Source of the DNA: Hymenobacter mucosus
GTDB taxonomy: Bacteria > Bacteroidota > Bacteroidia > Cytophagales > Hymenobacteraceae
NCBI RefSeq assembly: GCF_900188255.1
Contig: NZ_FZNS01000001.1
Location: forward strand, 372,001 to 436,000
Reading direction: 5' to 3'
Length of the DNA stretch: 64,000 nt
Shown here: piece by piece, positions 20,090-29,269 of the stretch
How the letters are laid out: every line of letters starts with the position of its first letter
How positions within the stretch are numbered: position 1 is the stretch's first letter
Position numbers and translations under genes: made by a program
The notes under the pieces: generated by a model
The model's input: the letters and a program-made list of their open reading frames with translations, nothing else
Databases searched by the model: none
What the model was told of the DNA's origin: nothing

Positions 20090-21849
20090 GGAGCAGGGTA
20101 TGATTGGGTGTAGCCGCGGTAGTGCACGCGTAGCACGTCACCGGGCTGTAGGCGTTCCAAGGATAAGCGCAGAATTACCCGCTGGCTTACTTCTACTACT
20201 TCGTAGCGGCGCAGTACGCCCCGCTTGTTTACGATATGCCAGTACAGGTATTCTGGCGGAGCTGCCGCCGTGGCAATGGGAGTAGGATCAGCCGGGTCTT
20301 CTTCATTAGGCGTAGTAGGAAGGCCTTCTTCCCGCCCAAGCTTACCAGGGTCGGCGGGTGGCGTAACGGACGCGGCAGAATCGGCGTAGAGTGGTAGCAG
20401 GCGAGCGGGCACGCGGGCCGCTTCGGGCCGGATGATAACGGCCAGCATGGAATCCTTTTGCTCCACAAAATCAAACGTGGCCGCCGGCGCTGGAACTGGC
20501 TGGGTAAAGGCTGCTGCCCGAGGGATGCCGTACCCGTGGGCATAGTCAAAATAAGGATACAAGCTAGCTCCGCTTTGCAAACGGCGGAACAGCTCCATCA
20601 CGGGCAAGTTCCGATTCTGTTGCAGCACACAGGCAGCAAAACCGGCTACCAACGGACTAGCAAACGAAGTTCCCTGGGTGTGCACGTAACCACCAGGAGC
20701 AGCTGCTACCACCGTTCCGAAGGCCACCACGTTGGGCTTGAGGCGCTTATCAGCAGTGGGCCCATAGCTACTGAAATCGATGTGCAGGAAAGTATCGGGG
20801 TCAATGCCTCCTACGGCTAGTACGGAGTCGCCATCGGCGGGGGTCCCCACCGTGCGCCAATGCCTGTCATCGCCATCATTACCAGCCGCGTTTACCACCA
20901 AGATACCTTTGCGCACCGCTAGTTCGGCAGCCCGTGCAATTAGGCTAGTGCGGCCGTTCATTTGCTCGGGGAAGTAGCGCCGGGTAGTATAGCCCAAGGA
21001 GGAGTTGATGATATCGGCCCCGTTTTGGTCTGCCCACTCGGCGGCGGCTAGCCAAGCAAATTCCTCTGCGTACCGTTCCCGGTACATCTGCTCCGTGCGG
21101 GCCAGTAGAAATTCGGCTTGCGGGGCCAGCCCTAGGTAGGTGCTATCAGGCAGGCGCCCTGCAATACACGACAGTACCTCGGTTCCGTGCGAGCCTCCCT
21201 GGTATACATTAGGCGTGTGCCGTAGGAAGTCATACGTTTGCACAATGCCCTTCCGACGGCGAATATGGGCAAATGCACGATGATGATCGGCGGAGTTGAA
21301 GCCCACGTCGAAGATAGCAATCCGCACTCCTTGCCCATCCAAATGGTTGCGCTGGAAATCGTTGCTCCCGAGACTAGTCGTCTGACGGCGCGCCAACTGT
21401 CGGTCAGCTGCTGACAAGTACATTGAGCCTTCGGCTACGGCGGAGGCAGCTTTGCTAGCAGGTAGCAAAGCAGGAGTGCTTAGTTCTTCCACAGCCAGTA
21501 CGCCCGGCAACCGACGCAGCGCAGCGGCCTGCGCCGAAGAAGCTCGGCAAGCCACCCCGTTAAGCCAGCGACTCACATAGAATATACTGTCCGCAGAGGC
21601 TCGTACCTGCGCCACGTAGTCGGGACGAACAGGGTAGTCGGTACTGTCAGCGGCGGGCAGGTGCTGGCGGCGGCGGCGGGCCTGAGCTTCCGGGGTAAAG
21701 TAGTGGCTGGGGGAAAAGCGTTGGCCGGCTTTATCCCGAAAGGTTACCCAGTAGCGAACTGGCGTGGGCCCCGCAGTGGCGCCTATTCCACTGCCTCCCC
21801 ATAGCGCCAACAGGGCTACTGCCTTCAAAACGTAAGAATAGAAACGCAA
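20086..21849 (-). CDS. secreted S8 family serine peptidase (subtilase)
   Basis: 587 residues. Signal peptide (KAVALLALWGGSGIGATA), a propeptide-like region about 30-165 containing RYWVTFRDKAG, then the S8 domain: Asp181 in AIFDVGFN, His221 in GGSHGTEVLS, oxyanion Asn324 in NAAGNDG and Ser395 in GTSFASPLVAG. The C-terminal 150 residues are an Ala/Pro/Asp-rich linker plus a beta domain; I see no type A sorting tail, so the route to the surface is unclear. It is followed by a coupled beta-barrel gene. Confidence 0.93.
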   Translation of the reverse strand: MRFYSYVLKAVALLALWGGSGIGATAGPTPVRYWVTFRDKAGQRFSPSHYFTPEAQARRRRQHLPAADSTDYPVRPDYVAQVRASADSIFYVSRWLNGVACRASSAQAAALRRLPGVLAVEELSTPALLPASKAASAVAEGSMYLSAADRQLARRQTTSLGSNDFQRNHLDGQGVRIAIFDVGFNSADHHRAFAHIRRRKGIVQTYDFLRHTPNVYQGGSHGTEVLSCIAGRLPDSTYLGLAPQAEFLLARTEQMYRERYAEEFAWLAAAEWADQNGADIINSSLGYTTRRYFPEQMNGRTSLIARAAELAVRKGILVVNAAGNDGDDRHWRTVGTPADGDSVLAVGGIDPDTFLHIDFSSYGPTADKRLKPNVVAFGTVVAAAPGGYVHTQGTSFASPLVAGFAACVLQQNRNLPVMELFRRLQSGASLYPYFDYAHGYGIPRAAAFTQPVPAPAATFDFVEQKDSMLAVIIRPEAARVPARLLPLYADSAASVTPPADPGKLGREEGLPTTPNEEDPADPTPIATAAAPPEYLYWHIVNKRGVLRRYEVVEVSQRVILRLSLERLQPGDVLRVHYRGYTQSYPAP

Positions 21850-23092
21850 GCGAAAAACTGTAATTCGGAATTATTCTCTAGCAGCTACCAAGGTACAACA
21901 AACCCAGCGGTACCCCATACCCTGCGCTGGTTTTTGCTAAGCCACACTTCCTACCCACAAACTGCCAGCCTATTATAATACATGCTACGCTTTTTACTAC
22001 CTACTTATATGGTATAACATTCTTAAAATTTCATATCACTCATATCAATTCTAATTATGCAATCGATTTCATCAATCTTAACTTCGTTGGAAGAACTTGC
22101 TGCATTATAGAATATGCTTATTGATAAGTGCTGCACTACTAATAGATTTTTCCTATACAATGTTTATACACCGAAAGTATGCTTGAAACCTTCCGAGCCC
22201 TGTCAATATACTATCAGCTTTCTTACTTATGCATAATTTAACAGCTAGAGGTGCATATGCAGTACATTATAGATCAGCAGGATGCAGCAATAAAATTATA
22301 CAAAGGAATCAGTGATTTACAGCTGCAATAACCAAGCATAGAAAGCGCGCCCACTCATTGCGCACTAAGCAACCGGGCGCATCACGGTGATTAATACACT
22401 CCTGATCAATCATTGCACAAACAACTTATAAACCTGATAAGCTTCGGCGAGCTGCCCACTAAAAGAAATAGAAAGCAGCAAGATGATGCTAGGAAGAAGC
22501 CTATAGGAACCGGGCGCTACAAGTGTGGTAAATACATAGAAACAACAACCTGCTTTTTAAGCTGATTTTACCGACTAGATCATATATTCCGCCCATATCC
22601 ATTACCTCCAGTAGCTGATGCATTACCGTATGCATAAGCCCTAACAATTACGCGAGCTTATCTTCACAGGTGGCCAAGCTAGTTTATTAGTTAGTTCAAC
22701 CACATCTATTCGCCTCAGACCTTGCTACAGCTTGGCACACGCGCAGAATTGATTGCTTATAATATTCTAACAAATATCGTTTACTTGCTATATTTATCCA
22801 CTACCAGATTGTTGTACTGAGCATTCAAACGCATGAGTAGTTAAAGAAAAATTCCTTATTAGCTGCTAAGAGCCCACAATTATTTTATGCAGAGCACTAA
22901 CTTACCTCACGCGGTTGCGTAAACTTGATTGTATTTATCTTCATGCTGCATTCTTATTTTTCCTACCAGGAACGTTAATGTTCTTGTTAGGCTACTCCAA
23001 AAAACGCAGGGCATGGATAAATATATTTGCAGCAAATAAAAAAATACATCAATTTTGGTTCGCACTACAAAATTCTCACAATAAGAATACTC
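21850..23092. other. AT-rich gene-free stretch, 1.24 kb
   Basis: No convincing gene in either strand. Direct count over 21961-22320 gives 117 G+C of 360 (32.5 percent), far below the flanking genes. It has many short inverted sequences, two near-matches to a DnaA box (TTATACACC near 22164 and TTATCCACT near 22795, each one base off) but no cluster. It separates the divergent subtilase and AT-hook genes. Confidence 0.7.
23022..23029 (+). promoter_or_regulatory. -7 box of AT-hook gene
   Basis: TATATTTG matches TAnnTTTG and lies 63 bases before the ATG at 23093, giving a leader of roughly 57 bases. Confidence 0.55.
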
Positions 23093-23326
23093 ATGGCAGC
23101 TCCTGACCTTAACAAACTACAGCAAATTCTAGCCAGCGCCGAAGATAACGAAGCCGTTATCACCCAAATTCGTAAAAGCTTCGCCAAAGTAAACGAGTTG
23201 CTTTCCGAAATCAATACCATGCTGGAGCCCGGCTATCGCATCGAAAAAAAGGAGCGTAAGCCACGTGCTACTAGCAGCACCGGTAAGCGCCCTGGCCGCC
23301 CGAAGAAAAACGCCAGCGCTGAATAA
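23093..23326 (+). CDS. small AT-hook-like DNA-binding protein
   Basis: 77 residues. The start at 23093 (MAAPDLNKLQQIL) is downstream of a -7 box. Residues 5-46 form two amphipathic helices suited to dimerisation (LNKLQQILASAEDNEAVI, FAKVNELLSEINTML). The C-terminal third is basic and ends in KRPGRPKK (65-72), a canonical AT-hook core (Gly-Arg-Pro flanked by Lys/Arg) that inserts in the minor groove of AT-rich DNA. It is therefore probably a nucleoid-associated or regulatory protein. A perfect palindromic terminator follows. Confidence 0.82.
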   Translation: MAAPDLNKLQQILASAEDNEAVITQIRKSFAKVNELLSEINTMLEPGYRIEKKERKPRATSSTGKRPGRPKKNASAE

Positions 23327-23341
23327 TTCAGCCTTGTTATG

Positions 23342-23389
23342 TACAAAAGAAAGCCCCGCTACTAATTAGTAGCGGGGCTTTCTTTTGTA
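23342..23389. terminator. bidirectional terminator, 24-bp palindrome
   Basis: 23342-23365 and 23366-23389 are perfect complements with no spacer (effective loop AATT). It ends the AT-hook gene and the convergent M28 gene; the arm shares CCCCGCTAC with the hairpin at 6335. Confidence 0.9.
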
Positions 23390-23401
23390 TCCTTAGCCAG
23401 A

Positions 23402-24796
23402 TTACAGACCGTATTTGCTGATTAAATACACAAGGGAAGCCATGCTCGCTCCACCAAGCTCTAATTCGCGGCGGTTTACTTTATCGAATGTGTCGGCGGC
23501 CGTGTGGTGAATATCGAAGTAACGCTGAGAGTCGCATTCGTAGCCAATGAGGGCTTTGGCCTGCCCTTTTAGAGGCCCAATATCGGTGCCGGCATGACCC
23601 GCCGAAAAATCAGCGCTGCCGTAGCTGTGAAACAGGGGCTGCCACTGCTGCAGACGCCGTACCGTGGCTTCGGGGGCCTCCACGTTGAACCCCCGGGGCG
23701 TGAAGCCACCACCGTCCGACTCCATAGCGGCTATGTGCTTCTCGTTGGCTGCTTTGGCTAGCTCCGCATATTTGTTGCCACCGCGGGTGCCGTTTTCTTC
23801 GTTCATAAACAGCACGGCCCGCACCGTACGCTCTGGCCGGAGTCCCGTGGCTTTCAGCAGGCGAAGTACCTCAATGCTTTGTACGCAACCAGTACCGTCG
23901 TCGTGAGCCCCCTGGGCTAGGTCCCAAGAATCAAGATGACCACCAACGGTGATGATTTCATCGGGGTACTTAGAGCCCTTTATTTCGCCCACCACGTTGT
24001 AGCTTTTCACCTCGGGCAAGGTCTGACAGGCCATTTCCAGCTCCACCGTTAGGCCAGCGTCAGCTTTGAGCAGTTGGCTAAGCTCATCGGCACTATTGGT
24101 GCTGAGCGCGGCGCCCGGCACTTTGGTTACCTGGTTATCGTAGGCCATGGTACCCGTGTGGGGAAAATCGTCGTGGGCCAGGGTGAGGCTGCGCACTAAG
24201 GCTCCTACGGCCCCACGCTTGGCCGCCTCAATGGCACCGCTGCGGCGCTGGTCGCCGGCCTCGCCGTAGGCCCGGCCGGTTTCTACGTACAACGGGTTCA
24301 TTGGCCGGTTGAAGAACACAAACTTACCCTTTACCTTTTCATCGGGCAGGGCTGCTAGCTCCTGCATGCTACGCACTTCTACCACCTGTGCTCTCAGCTT
24401 GCCATTGGTGCCTACTGAGCCGCCCAGAGCGCAAACATTTAGGGTTAGCCCTTTGCCCTTGTTGCCCTTCACGGTGGCTTTTTCCTTGGCCCCACGTACC
24501 CAGTGCGGTACCATTACTTCTTGCAAGTACACCCGGTCTACCCCCATTTTTTCCAGGGTGATTTTGCCCCACTGCACAGCTTTCTCGGCCTCGGGTGAGC
24601 CACTTAGTCGGCCCCCAATGGTGCCCGTGAGTTCTCGCAGGTTTTCGTAGCTCTGCCCGCGAGCCAGCGCCTCATCGTAGATTTTGCGGATGGCTAAGGA
24701 GTCGATTTTGGTTGCGCCCGTTTGGGCGGTGGCAGTTCCGGCAGCACCGAGCAGAACCAGAGCACCTACGGTTAGGCGGCGGAGAGATGTACGCAT
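23402..24796 (-). CDS. secreted M28 family aminopeptidase
   Basis: 464 residues. The start at 24796 (MRTSLRRLTVGALVLL) gives a signal peptide ending GTATAQ. A PA-like insert (about 120-260, with VKGKFVFFNRPMN) interrupts the M28 fold, whose zinc ligands are in GGHLDSWDLAQGAHDDGTG, the Glu pair in FMNEENGTRGG, ESDGGGF and the final His in DIHHTAADTFD. It should release N-terminal amino acids from peptides in the periplasm or outside. No sorting tail is present. A TTCCTTTG near-match to a -7 box is at 24840-24847. Confidence 0.94.
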   Translation of the reverse strand: MRTSLRRLTVGALVLLGAAGTATAQTGATKIDSLAIRKIYDEALARGQSYENLRELTGTIGGRLSGSPEAEKAVQWGKITLEKMGVDRVYLQEVMVPHWVRGAKEKATVKGNKGKGLTLNVCALGGSVGTNGKLRAQVVEVRSMQELAALPDEKVKGKFVFFNRPMNPLYVETGRAYGEAGDQRRSGAIEAAKRGAVGALVRSLTLAHDDFPHTGTMAYDNQVTKVPGAALSTNSADELSQLLKADAGLTVELEMACQTLPEVKSYNVVGEIKGSKYPDEIITVGGHLDSWDLAQGAHDDGTGCVQSIEVLRLLKATGLRPERTVRAVLFMNEENGTRGGNKYAELAKAANEKHIAAMESDGGGFTPRGFNVEAPEATVRRLQQWQPLFHSYGSADFSAGHAGTDIGPLKGQAKALIGYECDSQRYFDIHHTAADTFDKVNRRELELGGASMASLVYLISKYGL

Positions 24797-24900
24797 ATGG
24801 CAGGAGAGAAATGACAAAAGAAAGCCGCCCATCGGCCTGCAAAGGAAGATGGACGGCTAAAAGTAGCAGGAAATGTGAGCTAGGTTGCAGGCGGGCTCAG

Positions 24901-25455
24901 TTAGTGCTTAGCACCGTAATGCTCCGCCACGGCCGTAGCGGGCCCTGCTGCACTCCCTGGAATAGTGACTTTCAACAGATAATCATACGTGTCGTCGCCA
25001 ATGCTGGCTACGGGACGAGCGGCGCCAAAAGCTTCTACAGTTTCGAGAATGGTATTGGAATGCCCAACAATGAGCACTGCTTGGCCGCGAAAGTCGCGCT
25101 TGATGCGTTCCGCCAGCGCTGGGAGCTGCTTGGCATCATAATTTTCAATAGGTAGCCCGTAACGCTCAGCCAGGGGTTGCGCCGTAGCTCGCGTGCGGCC
25201 AGTATTTGTACTGAAAATACCCCTGATTCTGGGGCGGGAAGCCAGACGCTTACGCAATGCCAAGGCCCGCGCCTGCCCAACCGGCGTGAGGGCGGGGTCA
25301 GGTAAGTTAGGGGTCAGATCCTTCTCAGCATGGCGCACAATATATACAACCGTGTCGGGGGCACTGGTGTAGCGCTGCCCTGCCTTCGGGCCGAAAGCAG
25401 TACCCAGAATAAGCACAGTGAGCAGCCACAGCACAGGGCGTGAAAGTTTGTTCAT
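24901..25455 (-). CDS. exported SixA-like histidine phosphatase
   Basis: 184 residues with an N-terminal hydrophobic segment (PVLWLLTVLILGTAFG). The histidine phosphatase core shows YIVRHAEKDLTPN at the active site, FSTNTGRTRATAQPLA with the second Arg, and VGHSNTILE with the second His. The short SixA-like form usually acts on small phospho-compounds; the signal sequence points to a periplasmic role. Confidence 0.9.
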   Translation of the reverse strand: MNKLSRPVLWLLTVLILGTAFGPKAGQRYTSAPDTVVYIVRHAEKDLTPNLPDPALTPVGQARALALRKRLASRPRIRGIFSTNTGRTRATAQPLAERYGLPIENYDAKQLPALAERIKRDFRGQAVLIVGHSNTILETVEAFGAARPVASIGDDTYDYLLKVTIPGSAAGPATAVAEHYGAKH

Positions 25456-25525
25456 GAAAAAAAGTATCAGGTAGGCGTGTAATGATACAATGGGAAAGGC
25501 TCCTTAGCGACGAGGCTTCTCCGCC

Positions 25526-26530
25526 TTACAAGCTCAGGATTTGTTTCAGCTCCGCGGCGCTTACGGTAAGCAGCCCTACCTTGGGTAGGCGCTCCGTAAG
25601 GGTACGCCAGTTGGGGTCTTGCTTGAAAATAGGCTGCAAAAGCTTCATGGCCTGGGGCACCTGCTGCTTGTTGGCAAGGCTGATGGCGTGCCAGTACTTC
25701 ATTTCCAGGTTCTGAGGAAAAAGCTTCTCGGCTGCTTCATACTCGCGAATAGCACCGGGCACGTCATTTTTCTCCACGGCTAGGTCGCCAGCGTTCATGT
25801 GCTCGTAGGCGCGGTGCAGACGCAGAAGGCGACTTAGCTCCTTTAATGGGTCGGCGGCATCGTCTACCCGCAGGTCAATTGCACGATCTTCCCAAACGCC
25901 GGCCCCAGGCTTGCCCCGCACAACCAGTAGCGCCGCCGATTGTCGGCCCCGAACGTCGCCGCCAGCAGCCTGGGCCGCATCCAACGCCGACACGACACGC
26001 TCGGCGAAAGGCAGCTTGGCATTTTGCTCGTAGGCGCTGGCCATGGCTGCCGGCACCTTGTTGGTGAGCATCATATTGGCTTGTACCGAGAACTGCGGCC
26101 CTTGCTGATGGCCGGCCATATCAATGCACTTAGCACCGGTGTGGGTAGCCACCCGGCCCTGGTTGTCGATGACGGCTACTTGGCGCACCTCGCGGCTTTC
26201 GTCGGTGCGGAGCAATTCATCCAGCGTTTCTTGGGCCGACTTGCCACTCTTCAGTAGGGCTAAGCCACGAGGACCAAACGACTTGTTGGTGAAGGATTGG
26301 GTAGCAACGGCCCCTACCCCAGCCTCGGCCCAGCTTACGGACGTGCCCACCGAAAACCAATGGCTTTGCACAGCCACGGCCATATCACCAGTTTGGGGGT
26401 CGCGGGCCACAATGGAAAAGGTGTGGGCCAGTGGATCAGTTTGGGTGTATACCTGGGCCGTAGAGGTACGGACGAAGCCCAGCAAAGCAAGAGGTAGCAG
26501 GGCGCGGCGAAGAAGTTGTGGTAACATCAT
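25526..26530 (-). CDS. DUF1028 protein with TPR-like C-terminus
   Basis: 334 residues. Signal peptide (LLPLALLGFVRTSTAQ), then a DUF1028 domain (about 30-220): HTFSIVARDPQTGDMAVAV, VGAVATQSFTNKSFGPRGL and DAAQAAGGDVRGRQSAALL. DUF1028 has an Ntn-hydrolase-like fold and unknown substrate. The C-terminal 100 residues contain two helical repeats of TPR type (GDLAVEKNDVPGAIREYEAA, YWHAISLANKQQVPQAMKLL). ATG 26527 or 26569 are alternative starts. Confidence 0.87.
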   Translation of the reverse strand: MMLPQLLRRALLPLALLGFVRTSTAQVYTQTDPLAHTFSIVARDPQTGDMAVAVQSHWFSVGTSVSWAEAGVGAVATQSFTNKSFGPRGLALLKSGKSAQETLDELLRTDESREVRQVAVIDNQGRVATHTGAKCIDMAGHQQGPQFSVQANMMLTNKVPAAMASAYEQNAKLPFAERVVSALDAAQAAGGDVRGRQSAALLVVRGKPGAGVWEDRAIDLRVDDAADPLKELSRLLRLHRAYEHMNAGDLAVEKNDVPGAIREYEAAEKLFPQNLEMKYWHAISLANKQQVPQAMKLLQPIFKQDPNWRTLTERLPKVGLLTVSAAELKQILSL

Positions 26531-26664
26531 AGCAAGGTTCAGAGCAGCCAAGATACGCAGTGTGCTCAACCCGAAATAGACGCTGCTTTATTTCTCCTGG
26601 TAGGTGAGGCTGCCGCAGATGATGGGTATCTACCTACCTTACCAGTCTGTCAGCCTCTACACCT

Positions 26665-27708
26665 ATGCCTTCTCCTGTTCCGCCCGCCATTGAAGCCCGC
26701 GGCCTCACCAAGCACTACGGCCGTCATACGGTGGTGCAAGACGTATCCTTTACGCTAGCGGCGGGCGAAACGCTGGTATTGCTGGGCCCTAGTGGCTGCG
26801 GCAAAACGACGCTGCTGCGCATGCTTAATCGCCTAGTGGAGCCAGACACTGGGGCGGTGTACATACAGGGCCAAGACGTGCGCAGCCAAGCGGCCCCGGC
26901 GCTGCGCAGGGGCATTGGCTACGTCATCCAGCAAGTAGGCCTCCTGCCCCACTACACGGTAGGCGATAACATTGCCGTAGTGCCGCGTCTCCTGGGCCAT
27001 CCCGCGGCCCAGGTGGCAGCCCGCACCGAGGCTCTACTTGCCCGCCTACACCTGCCTCCGGAGCGCTACGCCGCGCAGTACCCACACCAGCTTTCTGGGG
27101 GGCAACAGCAACGGGTGGGTTTGGCCCGTGCCCTGGCCGCCGACCCACCCATCATCCTGCTCGACGAACCCTTTGGTGCCCTGGACCCCATCACGCGCGC
27201 CAGCGTGCGGCGCGACTTCCGGGAGTTAGAGGAACTGCGTCGCAAAACTGTGGTGCTCGTTACGCACGACGTAACTGAAGCCTTCGAACTAGCCGACCGA
27301 ATCATGCTGCTTGATGCAGGCAAGGTGCAGCAGTTGGGCACGCCCCGGGAGTTGCTCTTCCAACCTGCCAACGACTTCGTACGACAGTTCTTTGAAGCCG
27401 AGCAACTTGCCTTACAGCTCCGCACCCTGCAGGTATGTGACGTAATGGCAGACGCGGTTTTTAATCATGAATCACTATCCATACCAAACTATAAATCAGA
27501 CAGTAACACCATATCACCTATTGCAAGCATTCAAGATGCAATTGCGCTATTGAGCACAGCTGATGCTACCGTTTCGGGTAGTACGGCGCCTGCCTTGGTA
27601 TGGGTAACACCTCTGCCCGAGCAGCCTGAGACTGGTCCTGTTCCTTTCTCTTTACCAACCCTGATGACGGCCTTTGGGCGGACCATTCAACGCCTGCGCA
27701 CCTCCTAA
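26665..27708 (+). CDS. osmoprotectant-type ABC transporter ATP-binding protein
   Basis: 347 residues, the ATPase of a glycine betaine/carnitine/choline-type (OpuC, ProV-like) importer. Walker A GPSGCGKTT (41-49), Q-loop at YVIQQVGLLP, signature LSGGQQQR (143-150), Walker B IILLDEP, His switch TH at 200-201. In OpuCA-type proteins two CBS domains normally follow; here residues 257-347 hold only a degenerate remnant (VCDVMADAVF, then IQDAIALLSTADATV). The stretch coding for residues 266-295 is AT-rich. The fused permease/binding protein starts three bases after the stop. Confidence 0.93.
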   Translation: MPSPVPPAIEARGLTKHYGRHTVVQDVSFTLAAGETLVLLGPSGCGKTTLLRMLNRLVEPDTGAVYIQGQDVRSQAAPALRRGIGYVIQQVGLLPHYTVGDNIAVVPRLLGHPAAQVAARTEALLARLHLPPERYAAQYPHQLSGGQQQRVGLARALAADPPIILLDEPFGALDPITRASVRRDFRELEELRRKTVVLVTHDVTEAFELADRIMLLDAGKVQQLGTPRELLFQPANDFVRQFFEAEQLALQLRTLQVCDVMADAVFNHESLSIPNYKSDSNTISPIASIQDAIALLSTADATVSGSTAPALVWVTPLPEQPETGPVPFSLPTLMTAFGRTIQRLRTS

Positions 27709-27711
27709 ACT

Positions 27712-29268
27712 ATGCTTACCGAACTCTTTACTTTCTGGCAAGCACAGGCCGGCAAATTGGGTGAGCAAACCCTTCAGCACATTGGTCTCACGGCGGCTTC
27801 TCTGCTGCTGGGCGTAGTGATTGGTGTGCCCTTGGGGCTGCTGCTCACGCGGCGGCCGCGGCTGGCACCGTGGGTACTGGGCACCGCGGGCGTCTTCCAA
27901 ACCATTCCTAGTATTGCCTTGCTTGGCTTTCTGATTCCAGTCATCGGCATTGGGTGGAAGCCCGCCATTCTTGCACTGTTTCTGTACTCCCTGCTGCCCA
28001 TTATTCGCAACACGGTGGCGGGCGTGCAGGGCGTAGATGCGGCTGTGGTAGACGCGGCTCGGGGACTAGGTTTTACGGATACACAGGTGCTAACTCAGGT
28101 GGAGCTGCCGCTGGCCTTGCCGGTGCTGCTGGCCGGTATTCGCACGGCGGCCGTTATCAATGTAGGGGTGGCCACCCTGGCCGCCTACATTGCTGCGGGC
28201 GGCCTCGGTGAGTTCATTTTTGGTGGCATTGCGTTGAACAAGCCCGCCATGATTTTAGCCGGAGCCATTCCGGCGGCTGTGTTGGCTTTGCTGTTTGATG
28301 GGGTCCTGGGCTGGCTCGCCCGCAAGCCTACCCGCCAGCTTATGCGTACGGGCCAAGTGTTGCTACTGATGCTCCCGCTCCTAGCAGGGTTGCTGCTCGT
28401 TCCTCGGGCTACCAGCCGACTGCTGGCGGGGTTCAGTCCTGAGTTTGTGGGCCGGGCCGATGGCCTGCCGGGCCTACGCCAGAAGTATGGCCTCAAGCCC
28501 GCCTCCGTGGTGCTGGCCCCGGCGCTGGTGTACGAAGCAGCCCGCCACGGCGACGTAGACGTTATCGACGGGTATTCTACCGACGGCCGCATCCGTGCTT
28601 ACGACTTGCGCGTGCTACACGACGACCAGCGCGCCTTCCCGCCCTACCAGGCCGTACCCGTAGTGCGCCAGCAAGTACTACGCCAGCACCCCGAACTAAC
28701 CGCCGTGCTAGCTCGCCTCAACGGGCAGATTTCCGACTCGGTAATGACCGAATTAAACTACCGCGTCGATTACCGACACGAAACGCCGCGCGCCGTAGCC
28801 CAGGATTTTCTGCGTCAGCGGGGACTCTGGCACGAGCCCCAACCGGTACGGGGCGCTACTATCCGGCTGGGTTCCAAAATCTTTGCCGAGCAATACATTC
28901 TCATTGAGATGTACGCGGCCCTTATTCGTGGCTATACCGATTTGGATGTAGCTACCAAAACTGGCCTGGGCGGCACCAGCATTTGCTTCGAGGCGCTGCG
29001 TAATGGCGACATCGACTTGTATCCAGAATACACAGGCACGGGGTTGCTGGTGATTCTGCAGCCCCCAGCCGCTACCCTCGATTCGGTAGGCAGCGCCTCG
29101 CCGGCCGTGCTGGGCTACGTGCGTCAGGAGTTTCGCAGGCGCTACGGCTTGGAGTGGCTGGCTCCTATTGGCTTCAACAATACTTACGCCCTCCTGATGC
29201 GCCGCCAACAGGCCCAGCAGCTTGGTATTGCTTCTATTACCGAACTGGGCGCCTTTCTGCGGCACTAA
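27712..29268 (+). CDS. osmoprotectant-type ABC permease fused to binding protein, permuted
   Basis: 518 residues. Residues 1-205 are an OpuCB-like permease with about five membrane helices and the EAA-type loop DAARGLGFTDTQVLTQVELP. Helix 214-231 then anchors the substrate-binding part. In OpuCC-type binding proteins the order is a lobe beginning IKIG..., with a GDID and YTGTGL motif, then NNTYA, then a lobe with DGYPGL, STDGRIKAYDL and LNYQVD. Here the second half comes first (237-373: ADGLPGL, STDGRIRAYDL, DDQRAFPPY, MTELNYRVD) and the first half last (383-518: IRLGSKIFAEQYI, GDIDLYPEYTGTG, IGFNNTYALL). The domain thus appears circularly permuted. Substrate likely betaine-like, not proven. 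Confidence 0.93.
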   Translation: MLTELFTFWQAQAGKLGEQTLQHIGLTAASLLLGVVIGVPLGLLLTRRPRLAPWVLGTAGVFQTIPSIALLGFLIPVIGIGWKPAILALFLYSLLPIIRNTVAGVQGVDAAVVDAARGLGFTDTQVLTQVELPLALPVLLAGIRTAAVINVGVATLAAYIAAGGLGEFIFGGIALNKPAMILAGAIPAAVLALLFDGVLGWLARKPTRQLMRTGQVLLLMLPLLAGLLLVPRATSRLLAGFSPEFVGRADGLPGLRQKYGLKPASVVLAPALVYEAARHGDVDVIDGYSTDGRIRAYDLRVLHDDQRAFPPYQAVPVVRQQVLRQHPELTAVLARLNGQISDSVMTELNYRVDYRHETPRAVAQDFLRQRGLWHEPQPVRGATIRLGSKIFAEQYILIEMYAALIRGYTDLDVATKTGLGGTSICFEALRNGDIDLYPEYTGTGLLVILQPPAATLDSVGSASPAVLGYVRQEFRRRYGLEWLAPIGFNNTYALLMRRQQAQQLGIASITELGAFLRH

Positions 29269-29269
29269 T

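Noticed and set aside
22160..22805. Replication origin in the AT-rich gap
   Set aside because: Only two DnaA-box-like words, each with a mismatch and over 600 bases apart; no dnaA, dnaN or parAB nearby.
22915..23106. Short plus-strand frame upstream of the AT-hook gene
   Set aside because: TTG start, no proper context, overlaps the promoter and start of the real gene.
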